Part shown: piece after piece, positions 22,719 through 31,407 of the stretch
Numbering within the stretch: position 1 is the stretch's first letter
How the letters are laid out: every line of letters begins with the position of its first letter
Assembly: GCF_035918155.1 (NCBI RefSeq)
Contig: NZ_CP109327.1
Span: forward strand, 6,262,001 to 6,326,000
DNA length: 64,000 nucleotides
Direction of reading: 5' to 3'
DNA from: Streptomyces sp. NBC_01591
Lineage (GTDB): Bacteria; Actinomycetota; Actinomycetes; Streptomycetales; Streptomycetaceae
Notes under the pieces: generated by a model
The model's database searches: none
The model's input: only the letters and a program-made list of their open reading frames with translations
Told to the model about the DNA's origin: nothing
Program-made: the position numbers and the translations under genes

Positions 22719-23351
22719 TCAGGCCTGGGTCGCGGCGGACTTGATCGCGGAGATGTCGAAGTTGAGCTTGACCTTGTCGCTGACCATCACGCCGCCCGTC
22801 TCCAGCGCCGCGTTCCAGGTCAGGCCCCAGTCGGAGCGCAGGATGTCCGCGCTGCCCTCGAAGCCGACCCGCTCGTTGCCGTAGACGTCGGTGGCGGAGC
22901 CGTTGAACTCCAGGTCGATGGAGAGCGGACGCGTGACGTCCTTGATGGTGAGGTCACCGGTGACGCGGTACTTGTCACCGCCGAGCTGCTCGGCCTGCGT
23001 GGAGCGGAACGTCATGAGCGGGAACTTCTCGGCGTCGAAGAAGTCGCCGCTGACCAGGTGCCCGTCGCGGTCGGCGATGCCGGTGTCGACGCTGGCGATC
23101 TTGACGTCGATCGACGCGGCGGAGTTCGCCGGGTCGGAGCCGTCCAGCTTCAGACTGCCCTCGTGCTCGCCGAAGGTGCCGCGCACATTGGTGACCATCG
23201 CGTGGCGCACGGTGAAGCCGATGCTGCTGTGGGCCGGGTCGATCGCGTAGTCGCCGGTGAGGGCGGCGAGGGCCGGGTCCACGGCGGGGGCGACGGTGGC
23301 GGTGGCAGTGGCGGACGGGGCGTTGTTGTTCTTGCGGTTGAACAGAGCCAT
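22719..23351 (-). CDS. YceI-family protein
   Basis: 210-residue YceI-like beta-barrel that binds polyisoprenoid-type lipids in related structures. The core spans residues about 35-205: DYAIDPAHSSIGFTVRHAMVTNVRGTFGEHEGSL, FFDAEKFPLMTFRS, DLTIKDVTRPL and FNGSATDVYGNERVGFE. There is no signal peptide; an Ala/Thr-rich N-terminal stretch precedes the barrel, as in other actinomycete homologues, so it is probably cytoplasmic. GAGGAGC lies just before the ATG. The upstream region holds paired GTTGAA repeats, suggesting repressor control. Confidence 0.93.
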   Translation of the reverse strand: MALFNRKNNNAPSATATATVAPAVDPALAALTGDYAIDPAHSSIGFTVRHAMVTNVRGTFGEHEGSLKLDGSDPANSAASIDVKIASVDTGIADRDGHLVSGDFFDAEKFPLMTFRSTQAEQLGGDKYRVTGDLTIKDVTRPLSIDLEFNGSATDVYGNERVGFEGSADILRSDWGLTWNAALETGGVMVSDKVKLNFDISAIKSAATQA

Positions 23352-23426
23352 GGCTCCTCCTCGGGGGACGTGATCGAGCGCGGTCGAGCGGTGATCGGGC
23401 GGGGGTCGGGCAGGTGTCGAAGTGGT

Positions 23427-23481
23427 TGTTTAACCTTCAACGAGACTGACTGTAGCGCGATCTAGTTCAACATTCAACATC
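23427..23481 (-). promoter_or_regulatory. Paired GTTGAA direct repeats in yceI promoter
   Basis: On the minus strand, GTTGAATGTTGAAC (23465-23479) and GTTGAAGGTTAAAC (23428-23441) each contain two direct half-sites. CTAGAT at 23459-23464, between them, could be a -10 box. The layout suggests an operator pair for a MarR- or similar-type regulator, but no intact regulator gene is adjacent. Confidence 0.4.
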
Positions 23482-23621
23482 TGGCTCATGGGGTGTCGTG
23501 AACACCGACCGAACGTCGGCCGAATTGCTGCCCGCCATTGCCGCCACCCTCTGGCGGACGCGCGTAGAACTCGGGCAGTATCTCCCTAGCCTTACTTGTC
23601 ATGAGCAGGAGGAGTTCCCCC

Positions 23622-24146
23622 ATGCTGTCCCATATGAGACTGCGCCCCGTCCTGACCGCATTCGCCCTCGTTCTCGGCGTTCTCTTCGCGCCGGGCGTCG
23701 GCGTCCTCGGTGGTGGCGCCACCCAGGCCCACGCCGCCACCAAGCTCACCCACGCCGAGGCCACCGCCCGGTTCAGCTCCTCCGGAATCACCTGGTCGTC
23801 CTCCGGCGGCTGCTCCGACCGCAACGTCCCCACCTGCACCTCGTTCGACCAGCTCAACCTGGCCACCGCCCAGGGCGCCCAGACCCTCAAGAGCGCCACG
23901 GGCTGCGCGCTGAACATCACCGGCGGCACCGAGACCGGCCACGCCGGTGGCACGTACTCGCACTGGAACGGCTACAAGCTCGACTTCGCCAAGTCGACCT
24001 GCCTCACCAACTACGTCCACAACGTCTTCACCTACATCGGTGTGCGTGGTGACGGCGCCCCCCAGTACAAGGCGGGCTCCGGCAACATCTACGCCGACGA
24101 GGGCAACCACTGGGACGTGACGTACTACAACTGCGGCGGCTGCTGA
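23622..24146 (+). CDS. Secreted M15-like zinc peptidase
   Basis: 174 residues with a Sec signal peptide ending near TQAHA-A. The mature part contains TGGTETGHAGGTYSHWNGYKLDF and EGNHWDVTYY, giving the H-x6-D ... H ligand pattern of M15-type peptidoglycan peptidases, plus several cysteines that probably form disulfides in the extracellular form. ATG 23622 is chosen because GGAGGAG at 23608-23614 is correctly spaced; an ATG at 23601 lies upstream of that site. It would cut peptide stems of cell wall, its own or a competitor's. A strong terminator follows. Confidence 0.75.
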   Translation: MLSHMRLRPVLTAFALVLGVLFAPGVGVLGGGATQAHAATKLTHAEATARFSSSGITWSSSGGCSDRNVPTCTSFDQLNLATAQGAQTLKSATGCALNITGGTETGHAGGTYSHWNGYKLDFAKSTCLTNYVHNVFTYIGVRGDGAPQYKAGSGNIYADEGNHWDVTYYNCGGC

Positions 24147-24166
24147 CCTCCGCACGCATCGACCCG

Positions 24167-24205
24167 CACGGGGTGCCCCTGTCCGCCGGACAGGGGCACC
24201 CCGTG
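24167..24205 (+). terminator. Strong terminator after the M15-like gene
   Basis: Perfect 18-bp stem CACGGGGTGCCCCTGTCC / GGACAGGGGCACCCCGTG with a GCC loop, 20 nt after the stop. Confidence 0.85.
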
Positions 24206-24361
24206 TCGCTGTCTCACCCCACGTCGGCCGCGCCGGGCCCCGGCGAGAGGGCGCCACCTCGCCGATCCGAATGTGTGACGGATCAGCATGGTCAACTGCC
24301 GAGGTCCACCTGGTGACATCCATGTGGAAGCCCCGGCAGAACCAGGAAAGGCGAGGCACCG

Positions 24362-24607
24362 GTGAAGCACCCCGCAGGCCCGCCGCCACCTGGTCGCCGC
24401 CGTCCTGACCCGTGGCACTGGCTGCGCCCCCGGAGTTCACGGGCGTTCGTCCTCGGCATCTGCATGGCCGTCGGCGGGCTTGCCGGCGGGGTGCGCTCCG
24501 TGGTGGACGGAAAGGGGATCTGGACGGCCTTCGGCATCTTCGGCGTGGGGGTTCTCGGAGTCGTTCTCACTGTCGCGTGGATCGTGACGTACGCGCGGGA
24601 GCACTGA
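24362..24607 (+). CDS. Small two-TM membrane protein, unknown
   Basis: 81 residues: a Pro/Arg-rich cytoplasmic N terminus, then two hydrophobic spans (AFVLGICMAVGGLAGGV and FGIFGVGVLGVVLTVAWIVTYA). An AAAGGCGAGG stretch precedes the GTG. It looks like a real small membrane protein from the clean hydrophobic pattern, but I do not recognise the family. Confidence 0.5.
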   Translation: MKHPAGPPPPGRRRPDPWHWLRPRSSRAFVLGICMAVGGLAGGVRSVVDGKGIWTAFGIFGVGVLGVVLTVAWIVTYAREH

Positions 24608-24643
24608 GGTCGCGATCCCGCCGACGCCCACATCACGCGACAG

Positions 24644-24931
24644 CTACACGCGGACGGTCATGGTCACGGTGACCTCGTCACCTGCCGAGAGTCCCTGCGG
24701 CTTGCGGACCGCGTTCTTGAGCGGCAGCAGGTAGCTGCCGTCCTTGGGGAAGAGCGACGTGGTGAAAGCGGTCTCGCCGATGCGCGCGTCCACGGGTACC
24801 GCGCCCCAGCCGTACGTGGCCAGCGCGGCCACCTCGCGGATGTCGGCGGCCTGTTCGGTCGGCACGGCGGCGAAGTAGAACGGTGAAGGCCCCCGCCACT
24901 CGATGACGCGGCCGGTGAATACAACGTGCAC
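24644..24931 (-). CDS. DUF1905 domain protein
   Basis: 95-residue protein matching the DUF1905 pattern: VHVVFTGRVIEWRGPSPFYFAAVP, GWGAVPVDARIGETAFTTSLFPKDGSYLLPLKNAVRK and a C-terminal GDEVTVTMTV. DUF1905 proteins are small beta-barrels of unknown role. The GTG at 24931 fits the family start; an in-frame extension to 25015 would add 28 unrelated residues. Its 5' end abuts the broken RHS gene on the other strand, a sign of a rearrangement junction here. Confidence 0.8.
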   Translation of the reverse strand: MHVVFTGRVIEWRGPSPFYFAAVPTEQAADIREVAALATYGWGAVPVDARIGETAFTTSLFPKDGSYLLPLKNAVRKPQGLSAGDEVTVTMTVRV

Positions 24932-25029
24932 GAGGTCGATCCGTTCATCGATGGAGCCGAATGCCGGGCAGCGTACATGCGGGCCCACTCGACACAAGAG
25001 GTGGCGGTCGCCCACCAGCGGGAGGCGAC

Positions 25030-27569
25030 CGCCAACACGGCGGTCAAGGGTGGCAATGCCACCCGCACCATCACCGACGCTCTGGGCCGCACCGCCGAGA
25101 CCCGCACCTACGCAGGCACCGAGCCGAACGACACCGCGTACGGCGCCACGACCGGCACGGCTTACACCCGGGTGAAGTACGACTACACCCGCGACGGCAA
25201 GCAGTCGCAGATCACCGGCATCGACGATGCCAAGTTGGACCTACACCTACGACCTGTTCGGGCGTCAGACCGGCACGAGCGACCCGGACAAGGGCGCGTC
25301 CACCACCGAGTACACGGAGCTCGACCAGATCGACTCCACGACCGACTCACGCAACGCGAAGCTGCTCTACGGCTACGACGAGATCGGCCGCAAGACCGAC
25401 CTGTGGCAGACCACGAAGACGGACGCCGAAAAACTCGCCCACTGGAGCTACGACACTCTGCTCAAGGGCCGGCCCACCGCTTCCACCCGCTACGTCGGTG
25501 GCACGACCGGCAAGGCCTACACGAAGCAGATCACGGCCTATGACACTCTCGGCCGTGCCATCAGCACCGATGTCGTGCTGCCGAGCGACGACCCGCTGGT
25601 CACCGCCGGGGCGGTATCGTCCACGCTCACTTTCGGCACGGACTACCGGCTCGACGGCAATGTCAACAACACCAAGGAGCCGGAAGCCGGCGGGCTCCCC
25701 CAGGAGATCATCGGAATCAGGTACAACTCCGTTGGCCTGCCCACCGAACTCTCCGGAACGAGCACCTACCTCCTCGGTGTCTCCTACTCCGCCCTCGGCC
25801 AGGCAGAAGTGCTCACCGTCGGCATCGAGGGTGCCAAGAACGCCTACATCAGGAACACGTACGAGGCAGGCACCGGCCGTCTCACCCGCAGCCACGTCAC
25901 GGATCAGACCCACTCGTACATGCTGCAGGACCTCAACTTCACCCAGGACGACGCGGGCAACGTCCAGTCCATCTTCGACCCCACCACCCTCGGTGGCACA
26001 TCCAAGGCCGACAACCAGTGCTTCACCTACGACGCCAACCGGCGCCTGACCGAAGCCTGGACCCCCAAGTCCGCCGACTGCGCCACCGGCGGCCGCACCA
26101 CCGCCAACCTCGACGGCGCCGCCCCGTACTGGACCAGCTACACCTACAACGACGCCGGCCAGCGCGACACCGAGACAACCCACGCGGCCACGGGTGACGC
26201 CACCACCACGTACGGATACAAGACGGCGACCGGCCAGCCCCACCCGCTCGTCAAGACCACGGGCGCCAAGGCCGCCACGTACGCGTACGACAAGGCGGGC
26301 AACACCACAGGACGCCCCGGCACCCAAGCCACCCAGACCCTGGACTGGAACACCGAAGGCGAACTCGCCTCCACCACCGAACCGGCAGCCGGCGCGAAGC
26401 CCGCACTGGGCACCACCTACCTCTACGACGCCGACGGCGAACTCCTCATCCGCCGCGCGACCGGAGACGGCGACACCGTCCTCTACCTCGGCGCCACCGA
26501 AGTACGCCTCACCACCAAGGGCGCGACCAAGACGATCTCCAGCGCCCGCTACTACAGCGCGGCGGGCCAGACCATCGCGGTCCGCACCACAACGGCCGGC
26601 ACCGCGGGCAGCAAGCTCAGCTACCTAGCCGCCGACCACCACGGCACCAGCAGCATCGCCATGGACGCCACCACCCAGGACGTCACGAAGCGCTACACCA
26701 CCCCCTTCGGCGCCTCCCGCGGTACGAAGTCCACGACCTGGCCTGACGACAAGACCTTCCTGGGCAAGCCCGCCGACACCACCACGGGCCTCACCCACAT
26801 CGGTGCTCGCGAATACGACCCAAGCGTCGGCCAGTTCATCAGCGTCGACCCTGTACTGGCTCTCGACCAGCACCAATCCCTGAACGGCTACGCGTACGGC
26901 AACAACAATCCTGTTACGTCGGCTGACCCCACTGGTATGTGGATCGACGACGGCACGGGTCACAGCGAGCCCCGGCGCGACGGAGGGCCCGCCGGGCCGC
27001 CGAGTCCCACCCCGGGAAGGTCCGGGGGCACTCATGGCAGCGGCAGCAGCACGGCGACTACTGGCGGCGATGGTCCGAGCCCGAGCCCGAGTCCGGGGCC
27101 GAAACCGACCTCCGGTCCGTACAAGGACGCAGGTATATATGACCCTGCAGGCCAGGCTGCCAAGTGGTTCTGGAACGAATTTCTCGGTTTCGGTCCACCT
27201 GAGATGCACCTCATGTGCGGAGCGGACGGCTTGTGTGAGTACGGTCCGTACGACGAGGCTATCTTCCCTTGGAGCCCTGGGGGTGCGAGTCGTCTTCTAG
27301 GAAATGCAAGCCGGACCGGCGCAGCTCTCAGCTTTGCGCAAGCAGTGAAGTCCTTGAAGGATGTGGTCAAGTCAAATCCCGTCAAGAAGGGTGGGCCAAC
27401 CTCTGGACTTGGTGTTCCTGCTGACGGGCAGATCTACGCCGTCCAAAGCGGAAACAAGGCGCTCGACAAGGAGCTGCTAAAAATCGCCAACGAAAGACTC
27501 AGACAGGGATGGGTGGAAAGTGACGTACAACAGGGCTCAGGCGTACTATCGCGAACAGCACGCAGATGA
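25030..27569 (+). pseudogene. RHS/YD-repeat polymorphic toxin gene, 5'-truncated and frameshifted
   Basis: Remnant of a large secreted RHS toxin. YD-type repeats are recognisable (TDALGRTAET, YTYDLFGRQTG, LYGYDEIGRKTD, FTYDANRRLTEA, YTYNDAGQRDT), and the RHS core ends with GAREYDPSVGQFISVDPV and YAYGNNNPVTSADPTG. Only about 70 residues precede a frameshift near 25233, where AAGTTGGACC has one T more than the expected AAGTGGACC; the frame then stays open to 27569. Signal sequence and most of the N-terminal shell are missing. The C-terminal 200 residues are a variable toxin region that ends abruptly and overlaps the immunity gene by 50 nt. Confidence 0.85.
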
Positions 27570-27957
27570 ACCGTCGGTAGTTCGAACCCCTGAGGACGTC
27601 GATGCGCTGATCGACGCTCTCGCTACGGGCCCTGAGTTCGAGAACTTGGCTGTTCTGCACAGTTCGGAGCGTGAGCTTCTGCCATCAGGATTTCCAGATC
27701 ACGAGTTCATGGTTGGCGCCGACGGGAAGCGGCAGGTAGGCGTTCTGAGCTTCATGGACGAGAAGAGCTTTGTCTCGCTCGGCTCTTCGGGGAGTAGCGG
27801 AGTGGAGGTTTCCTACTTTGTGGTAGAGAATCCGACCGAATTTCCCGCCACCGCAGAAATCCCCCTTGCTCTGGTGCGTCAGGCCGTAAAGGAATTCCTT
27901 TCTTCTGGAGGGCGGCGTCCGGCGTGTGTCCAATGGCAGGAGCCGGAAATCTGGTAA
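27520..27957 (+). CDS. Imm1-like immunity protein
   Basis: 145 residues immediately behind and overlapping the RHS toxin tip, the standard place for its immunity gene. Features resemble Imm1: an N-terminal VRTPEDVDALIDAL helix, GADGKRQVGVLSF, SYFVVENPTEFPATAEIPLALVRQAVKEFLSSGGRRPACVQWQE. Imm1 proteins commonly guard against nucleic-acid deaminase toxins. Base composition is noticeably lower in GC than the flanks, consistent with transfer. The reading frame is intact although the toxin gene is broken. GTG 27520 is the likely start. Confidence 0.65.
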   Translation: MTYNRAQAYYREQHADEPSVVRTPEDVDALIDALATGPEFENLAVLHSSERELLPSGFPDHEFMVGADGKRQVGVLSFMDEKSFVSLGSSGSSGVEVSYFVVENPTEFPATAEIPLALVRQAVKEFLSSGGRRPACVQWQEPEIW

Positions 27958-28009
27958 TCGCCCTCTTTTGCTTCTGCGCTCGGCGAAGTGGGGCTGTGCG
28001 ACGGCATGA

Positions 28010-28056
28010 CCTCGGGCTTTCACCTGCCGGACAGCCCACCCGGTGAAAGCCCGAGG
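28010..28056 (+). terminator. 15-bp perfect hairpin downstream of immunity gene
   Basis: CCTCGGGCTTTCACC and GGTGAAAGCCCGAGG with a 17-base loop, about 50 nt after the immunity stop. Probably a terminator of the toxin-immunity unit. The rest of 27958-28144 shows nothing else. Confidence 0.55.
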
Positions 28057-28144
28057 GCAGCGCGAGGTGCTTCCGATCCCCGCCGCCGCCAAGCTTCTGC
28101 GGCAGGCGCGCCCGTCGAAGATGAGAGCCCGAGCGGTGCCTTGA

Positions 28145-28658
28145 GTGCCGAGAAACTACGATGCCTTCGGCTGTCTGTTCGGTGTGTGCGACAACGGGCA
28201 GTTCGCTCCGGTGGTTCCTATCCGCGGGACTGCCTGTCGATGCGTCGAACCGCGTCCGCGAGGAACACGAAACAACAGCTAGGAGAAGCGCGAGCTGGGT
28301 CAGGTGGGAGGAGATCAAGCGGATCGACTGGGATGAAGAGTCTGCTTTCCCGACGTCTTTATCCGCGAGTACCGCCGTGATCCGCAGGGCGAATGGCAGC
28401 TTCTCCGGCGGCATTGCCACGCCCTCAGGAGTTCATCGATCGCTGTGGGCAGCCGGCCCGCATCGCAGTACGAGCCGGTGAACACCTCCCCGAAGGCTCC
28501 CAGCGGGTCGACGGCGACCAGATGTTCCGTGTCGAGCGCCTCAGCCGCTGCGATGCCGTGCCCGGCGACCAGTGGGGCCCATCTGGTCCGTCATGAGCAC
28601 CCTCGCCGACCTCCACGGGAGCGACGATGTCAGGCTGACCGTCTGGTTCGACGGCTGA
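28145..28658 (+). pseudogene. Decayed gene with several frameshifts, unknown family
   Basis: Protein-like fragments appear in order but in different frames: VPRNYDAFGCLFGV and QFAPVVPIRG from GTG 28145; then GLPVDASNRVREEHE and SASWVRWEEIKRIDWDEE; then DVFIREYRRDPQGEWQLL; then LPEGSQRVDGDQMFRVERLSRCDAVPGDQWGP; finally WSVMSTLADLHGSDDVRLTVWFDG before TGA 28656. Together they look like one streptomycete protein of about 170 residues, of a family I recall only as a hypothetical. Three or more indels make it non-functional. Confidence 0.65.
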
Positions 28659-28715
28659 CGTCACACAGCCCGGACTCGGGGTGAACGAGTCGGTCCAATC
28701 GCGTGGACTGCCCGG

Positions 28716-28751
28716 CCCGTCCGCGCCGATGGGGGCGTCGGCGCGGACGGG
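28716..28751 (-). terminator. Terminator of the GH64 gene
   Basis: 14-bp perfect stem CCCGTCCGCGCCGA / TCGGCGCGGACGGG with an 8-base loop, just past the stop of the minus-strand glucanase gene. Confidence 0.8.
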
Positions 28752-28787
28752 CGACCCGCACGGGCGCGACCGCCCGCGCGCCCCGGA

Positions 28788-30017
28788 TCAGGCCCCCACG
28801 GTCACCGTGAAGCGGCGGGGGTTGCCGTCGTTTGCCGCGCCCGAGACGTCGGGTTCGCCGTCGGGACGGACGTCGTCGTAGGGGAAGGCGTAGCCGATCG
28901 GGGTGTTGGCGTGGACTACGCGGGACCAGTGGTTGGTGGTCGGGTCCTGGTAGTAGTCGGCGGTCGAGGTGCCGTTCGGCTGGTCGGGGTGGGTGAGCAT
29001 GAGGGAGCGGTTGAAGCCGGAGGCGAGGCGGGCCAGGAGGGCCTTCTTGTCGTCCGGGTCGGCCGGGTTGTTGGCGAACGGGCCGTGGTTGCAGGTGAAG
29101 ATGTCCTTGGAGACGGGCTTGGTGAAGGTGTGCCCGCCCTCGAAGGTCAGGACGTCCCCGCTGACCCGGCCGGTGCGGACGCCGCGGCCGCCCTGGAGGT
29201 CGATCCGCAGGTCGGTGGAGCGGTACTTCTCCCAGACCTGGTCGATGTACGACGTGAACACATCGCGGAACGGCATCTCGTCCGGCCGGTCGAAGAACGG
29301 CGCCATCAGGTTCTGCGGTGAGATCACCCGCAGTACGTTGCCGTCCGCGCCGCGGATCACCAGCTTGTCCCACGGCTGGCCGTCGGCGGTGGCCTGGGCG
29401 GTGAGGCCGTCCGCGATCCGCTGTACCGCGCCGTCCGGGAGCGGTGCCACGGTGTGCGTCGCGTCGCCGGCCAGGGTCAGGCCGATCGGCAGTGCGGTGA
29501 CCAGGTCGACGTAGCTGATGTTCGCGTACAACTGTTGCGGGTTGAAGGTGAACTCGCAGAAGGACCACGTGCGGCCGTAGTTGGCGTCGGTGGACGTCGC
29601 GAACGCCGGCTCGACCAGGGCGGGGCCGGGGTTGAGGTAGAACGTGAGCGTGTCGTCACGTACGAAGTAGACGCGGGCGCCGTACATCTGGGGCAAGGTC
29701 AGGACCACCGGTGCGCCACCCGCCGCGTTCAGCGGGATGGCGCAGTCGACCGGCAGCGGGGTCTGCGGTGCGGCGGGGGAGTCGGGGCGGTAGACGCCGC
29801 CGTCGGCCCGCAGCAGGACCCAGCGGTCGGTGCCCTGCTCGTGGCCGGTGACGTAGGCGTTGACGCTGCCCGGCAACGAGCGGTTCTCCAGGGCGAGTTC
29901 GCAGGTTGCGGGGGCAGCGGAGGCGCTCGGGCTCAGGGCGCTGCCCCAGGCGGGGTAGGTGAGGGCGGTCGCGGTGGCGGCGGCGCCGCCCGTCAGGAAC
30001 AGCCTGCGCGAAATCAT
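28788..30017 (-). CDS. Secreted GH64 beta-1,3-glucanase
   Basis: 409-residue family-64 endo-beta-1,3-glucanase of the laminaripentaose-producing type. The catalytic Glu in FCEFTFN and Asp in ISYVD are 16 residues apart, as in the characterised S. matensis enzyme. Other family blocks are YGARVYFVRDD, DEMPFRDVFTSYIDQVWEKY, FTCNHGPFANN and the C-terminal RFTVTVG. The N terminus MISRRLFLTGGAAATATAL is a Tat-type signal. ATG 30017 is preferred to an extension at 30047 because GGGAG sits just upstream and the Tat motif then lies at the start. A LacI-type operator is found about 125 bp upstream. Confidence 0.9.
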   Translation of the reverse strand: MISRRLFLTGGAAATATALTYPAWGSALSPSASAAPATCELALENRSLPGSVNAYVTGHEQGTDRWVLLRADGGVYRPDSPAAPQTPLPVDCAIPLNAAGGAPVVLTLPQMYGARVYFVRDDTLTFYLNPGPALVEPAFATSTDANYGRTWSFCEFTFNPQQLYANISYVDLVTALPIGLTLAGDATHTVAPLPDGAVQRIADGLTAQATADGQPWDKLVIRGADGNVLRVISPQNLMAPFFDRPDEMPFRDVFTSYIDQVWEKYRSTDLRIDLQGGRGVRTGRVSGDVLTFEGGHTFTKPVSKDIFTCNHGPFANNPADPDDKKALLARLASGFNRSLMLTHPDQPNGTSTADYYQDPTTNHWSRVVHANTPIGYAFPYDDVRPDGEPDVSGAANDGNPRRFTVTVGA

Positions 30018-30140
30018 GAGAGGACTCCCGAGGTGTGTGGGGGCCACGGACGGGGCGATCGTGCGGGGGGTGAAAGCGGCGGGGGGTCCGCGGTGCGCTC
30101 CACTCTCGTGAGGGCCGCATCGGGCGTCAAGACTTATGAC

Positions 30141-30154
30141 TGAGAGCGCTCTCA
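30141..30154. promoter_or_regulatory. LacI-type operator upstream of GH64 gene
   Basis: TGAGAGCGCTCTCA is a perfect 14-bp palindrome sharing its 12-bp core with the site inside the ABC binding-protein gene (9915-9926). On the minus strand it lies about 10 bp upstream of TTGACG (30130-30125), a candidate -35 box, with GAGAGT 17 bp further as a weak -10. Confidence 0.65.
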
Positions 30155-30226
30155 GAAACGGGAAGTCTTCACAACTCGGCGTAGTGCGCGGGAGGTTGCG
30201 GCCCGGCGTACCGGGCCGTGACGCGG

Positions 30227-30475
30227 TCAGACCGTGGCGTCCAGGAACGCGGTCCAGGCGGCGGGGGGAACCGTGAGAACGGGGCCGCCGGTGACCTTGG
30301 AGTCGCGGATGTGCACAGCGGCGGGGTGGGTGGCGACCTCCACGCAGTCACCGCCCTGGCTGCTGCTGTAGCTCGACTTGCGCCAGTCGTAGGCGACTTC
30401 GATGCAGTTGCCGCCCTGGTCGCTGCTGTAGCTGGACTTGAACCAGGCGAGGGCGGCGGTACGTGCGTGGGTCAT
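30227..30475 (-). CDS. Tandem-DUF397 small protein
   Basis: 82 residues containing two consecutive copies of the DUF397 N-terminal motif, WFKSSYSSDQGGNCIEVA and WRKSSYSSSQGGDCVEVA, then the usual VRIRDSK-like segment (VHIRDSKVTGGPVLTVPPAAWTAFL). DUF397 proteins are small partners of WhiJ-like regulators in Streptomyces development. Its ATG overlaps the regulator stop by 4 nt. The internal duplication appears to be a local in-frame event. Confidence 0.9.
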   Translation of the reverse strand: MTHARTAALAWFKSSYSSDQGGNCIEVAYDWRKSSYSSSQGGDCVEVATHPAAVHIRDSKVTGGPVLTVPPAAWTAFLDATV

Positions 30476-31296
30476 GTCTCTCCAAGCAGTTCGTCCAGTA
30501 GGCGTGCGCTCTTTTCGACGGAAAGCGCCTGCGAACGCAGCATCCCATACATCTGCTGGAGCACGCAGACGTCATCCGGGTCCTCGTGCAGGTAGCTGGT
30601 CAGCTGGCCCTCCACGTAGACGAGCTGGTCGTGATCGGGGGTTTCCAGCAGCACCATCGGCCCAGCGAGCCCGGCATGCTTCGGAAGCTTCATCGGCATG
30701 ATCTGGAGCCCCAGGAACGGGAGTTCCATGCACTGGCGCAGATGCCGGATCTGGTTCTGCAACATGGTGGGATCCCTGATCTCGCTGCGCAGAATGGTCT
30801 CCTCCAGCAAGAAGTGAAGCATGGGGCGTGGCTTGCGTTCGAGGAGCTTCTGGCGGTCGAGTCGGCCCGCCACCCACTCCTCCCGCTCGTCCTCTTCAAG
30901 AGGCGGATACTGGCAGGAAAAGACGAACCGGATGTACTCCTCGGTCTGGAGCAGCCCCGGCACCACCTGGTTCTGATACGAGAGCAGCGTCACTGCCTCT
31001 TGCTCGTACTCCACGTAGTCCTGTACGAACGCCGGGAACCGCTCCTTCTGCGGCACCTTCAACACCGCGACCTCCAACGCCCCTTTCGTGTCCAGTAGTT
31101 CATCCAGCAGGACCGCGAGTTCCCGCTGCAGTGTCCTGCGCCCCTGCTCGATTGACGCGATCGTGTCCTCGCCGACACAGCACCGCTCGGCGAGTGCCGC
31201 CTGTGTCATCCGCGCCGCCTTGCGGAACATCGCCAACTGGGCGCCGATCAGGTGCCAGGACGTGATCCGCTTGCTCTTCTTCTTTGCCGGTTGCAT
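30472..31296 (-). CDS. WhiJ-like XRE regulator (HTH_31 + DUF5753)
   Basis: 274 residues. The helix-turn-helix at about 15-70 (LIGAQLAMFRKAARMTQAALAERCCVGEDTIASIEQGRR) is followed by the DUF5753 domain typical of WhiJ paralogues (VPGLLQTEEYIRFVF, RLDRQKLLERKPRP, EETILRSEI, LQIMP). GGGGAGAGG precedes ATG 31296. In S. coelicolor such genes pair with a DUF397 gene and often an RsbW-like gene, and affect sporulation and antibiotic production. This is one of many paralogues, so no symbol is given. Confidence 0.92.
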   Translation of the reverse strand: MQPAKKKSKRITSWHLIGAQLAMFRKAARMTQAALAERCCVGEDTIASIEQGRRTLQRELAVLLDELLDTKGALEVAVLKVPQKERFPAFVQDYVEYEQEAVTLLSYQNQVVPGLLQTEEYIRFVFSCQYPPLEEDEREEWVAGRLDRQKLLERKPRPMLHFLLEETILRSEIRDPTMLQNQIRHLRQCMELPFLGLQIMPMKLPKHAGLAGPMVLLETPDHDQLVYVEGQLTSYLHEDPDDVCVLQQMYGMLRSQALSVEKSARLLDELLGET

Positions 31297-31407
31297 GGAC
31301 TGCCTCTCCCCGTCACGAACCCCGGATGACCCGTCAGAAGGCGTACATCTCCGTTGTACGACCTGACGCGCTGCTCAACCGCAGTGACTTTGTGTGACGT
31401 TGGTGGC

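Noticed and set aside
23498..23590. Possible remnant of a MarR-type regulator divergent from yceI (VNTDRTSAELLPAIAATLWRT)
   Set aside because: Only about 30 residues look protein-like and I cannot align them with confidence; the frame then runs into the M15 gene region as a shadow.
24926..25029. Extension of the RHS fragment to GTG 24926 as a genuine start
   Set aside because: Residues before about 25030 do not resemble RHS and overlap the DUF1905 start; it is more likely a fortuitous frame at a junction.
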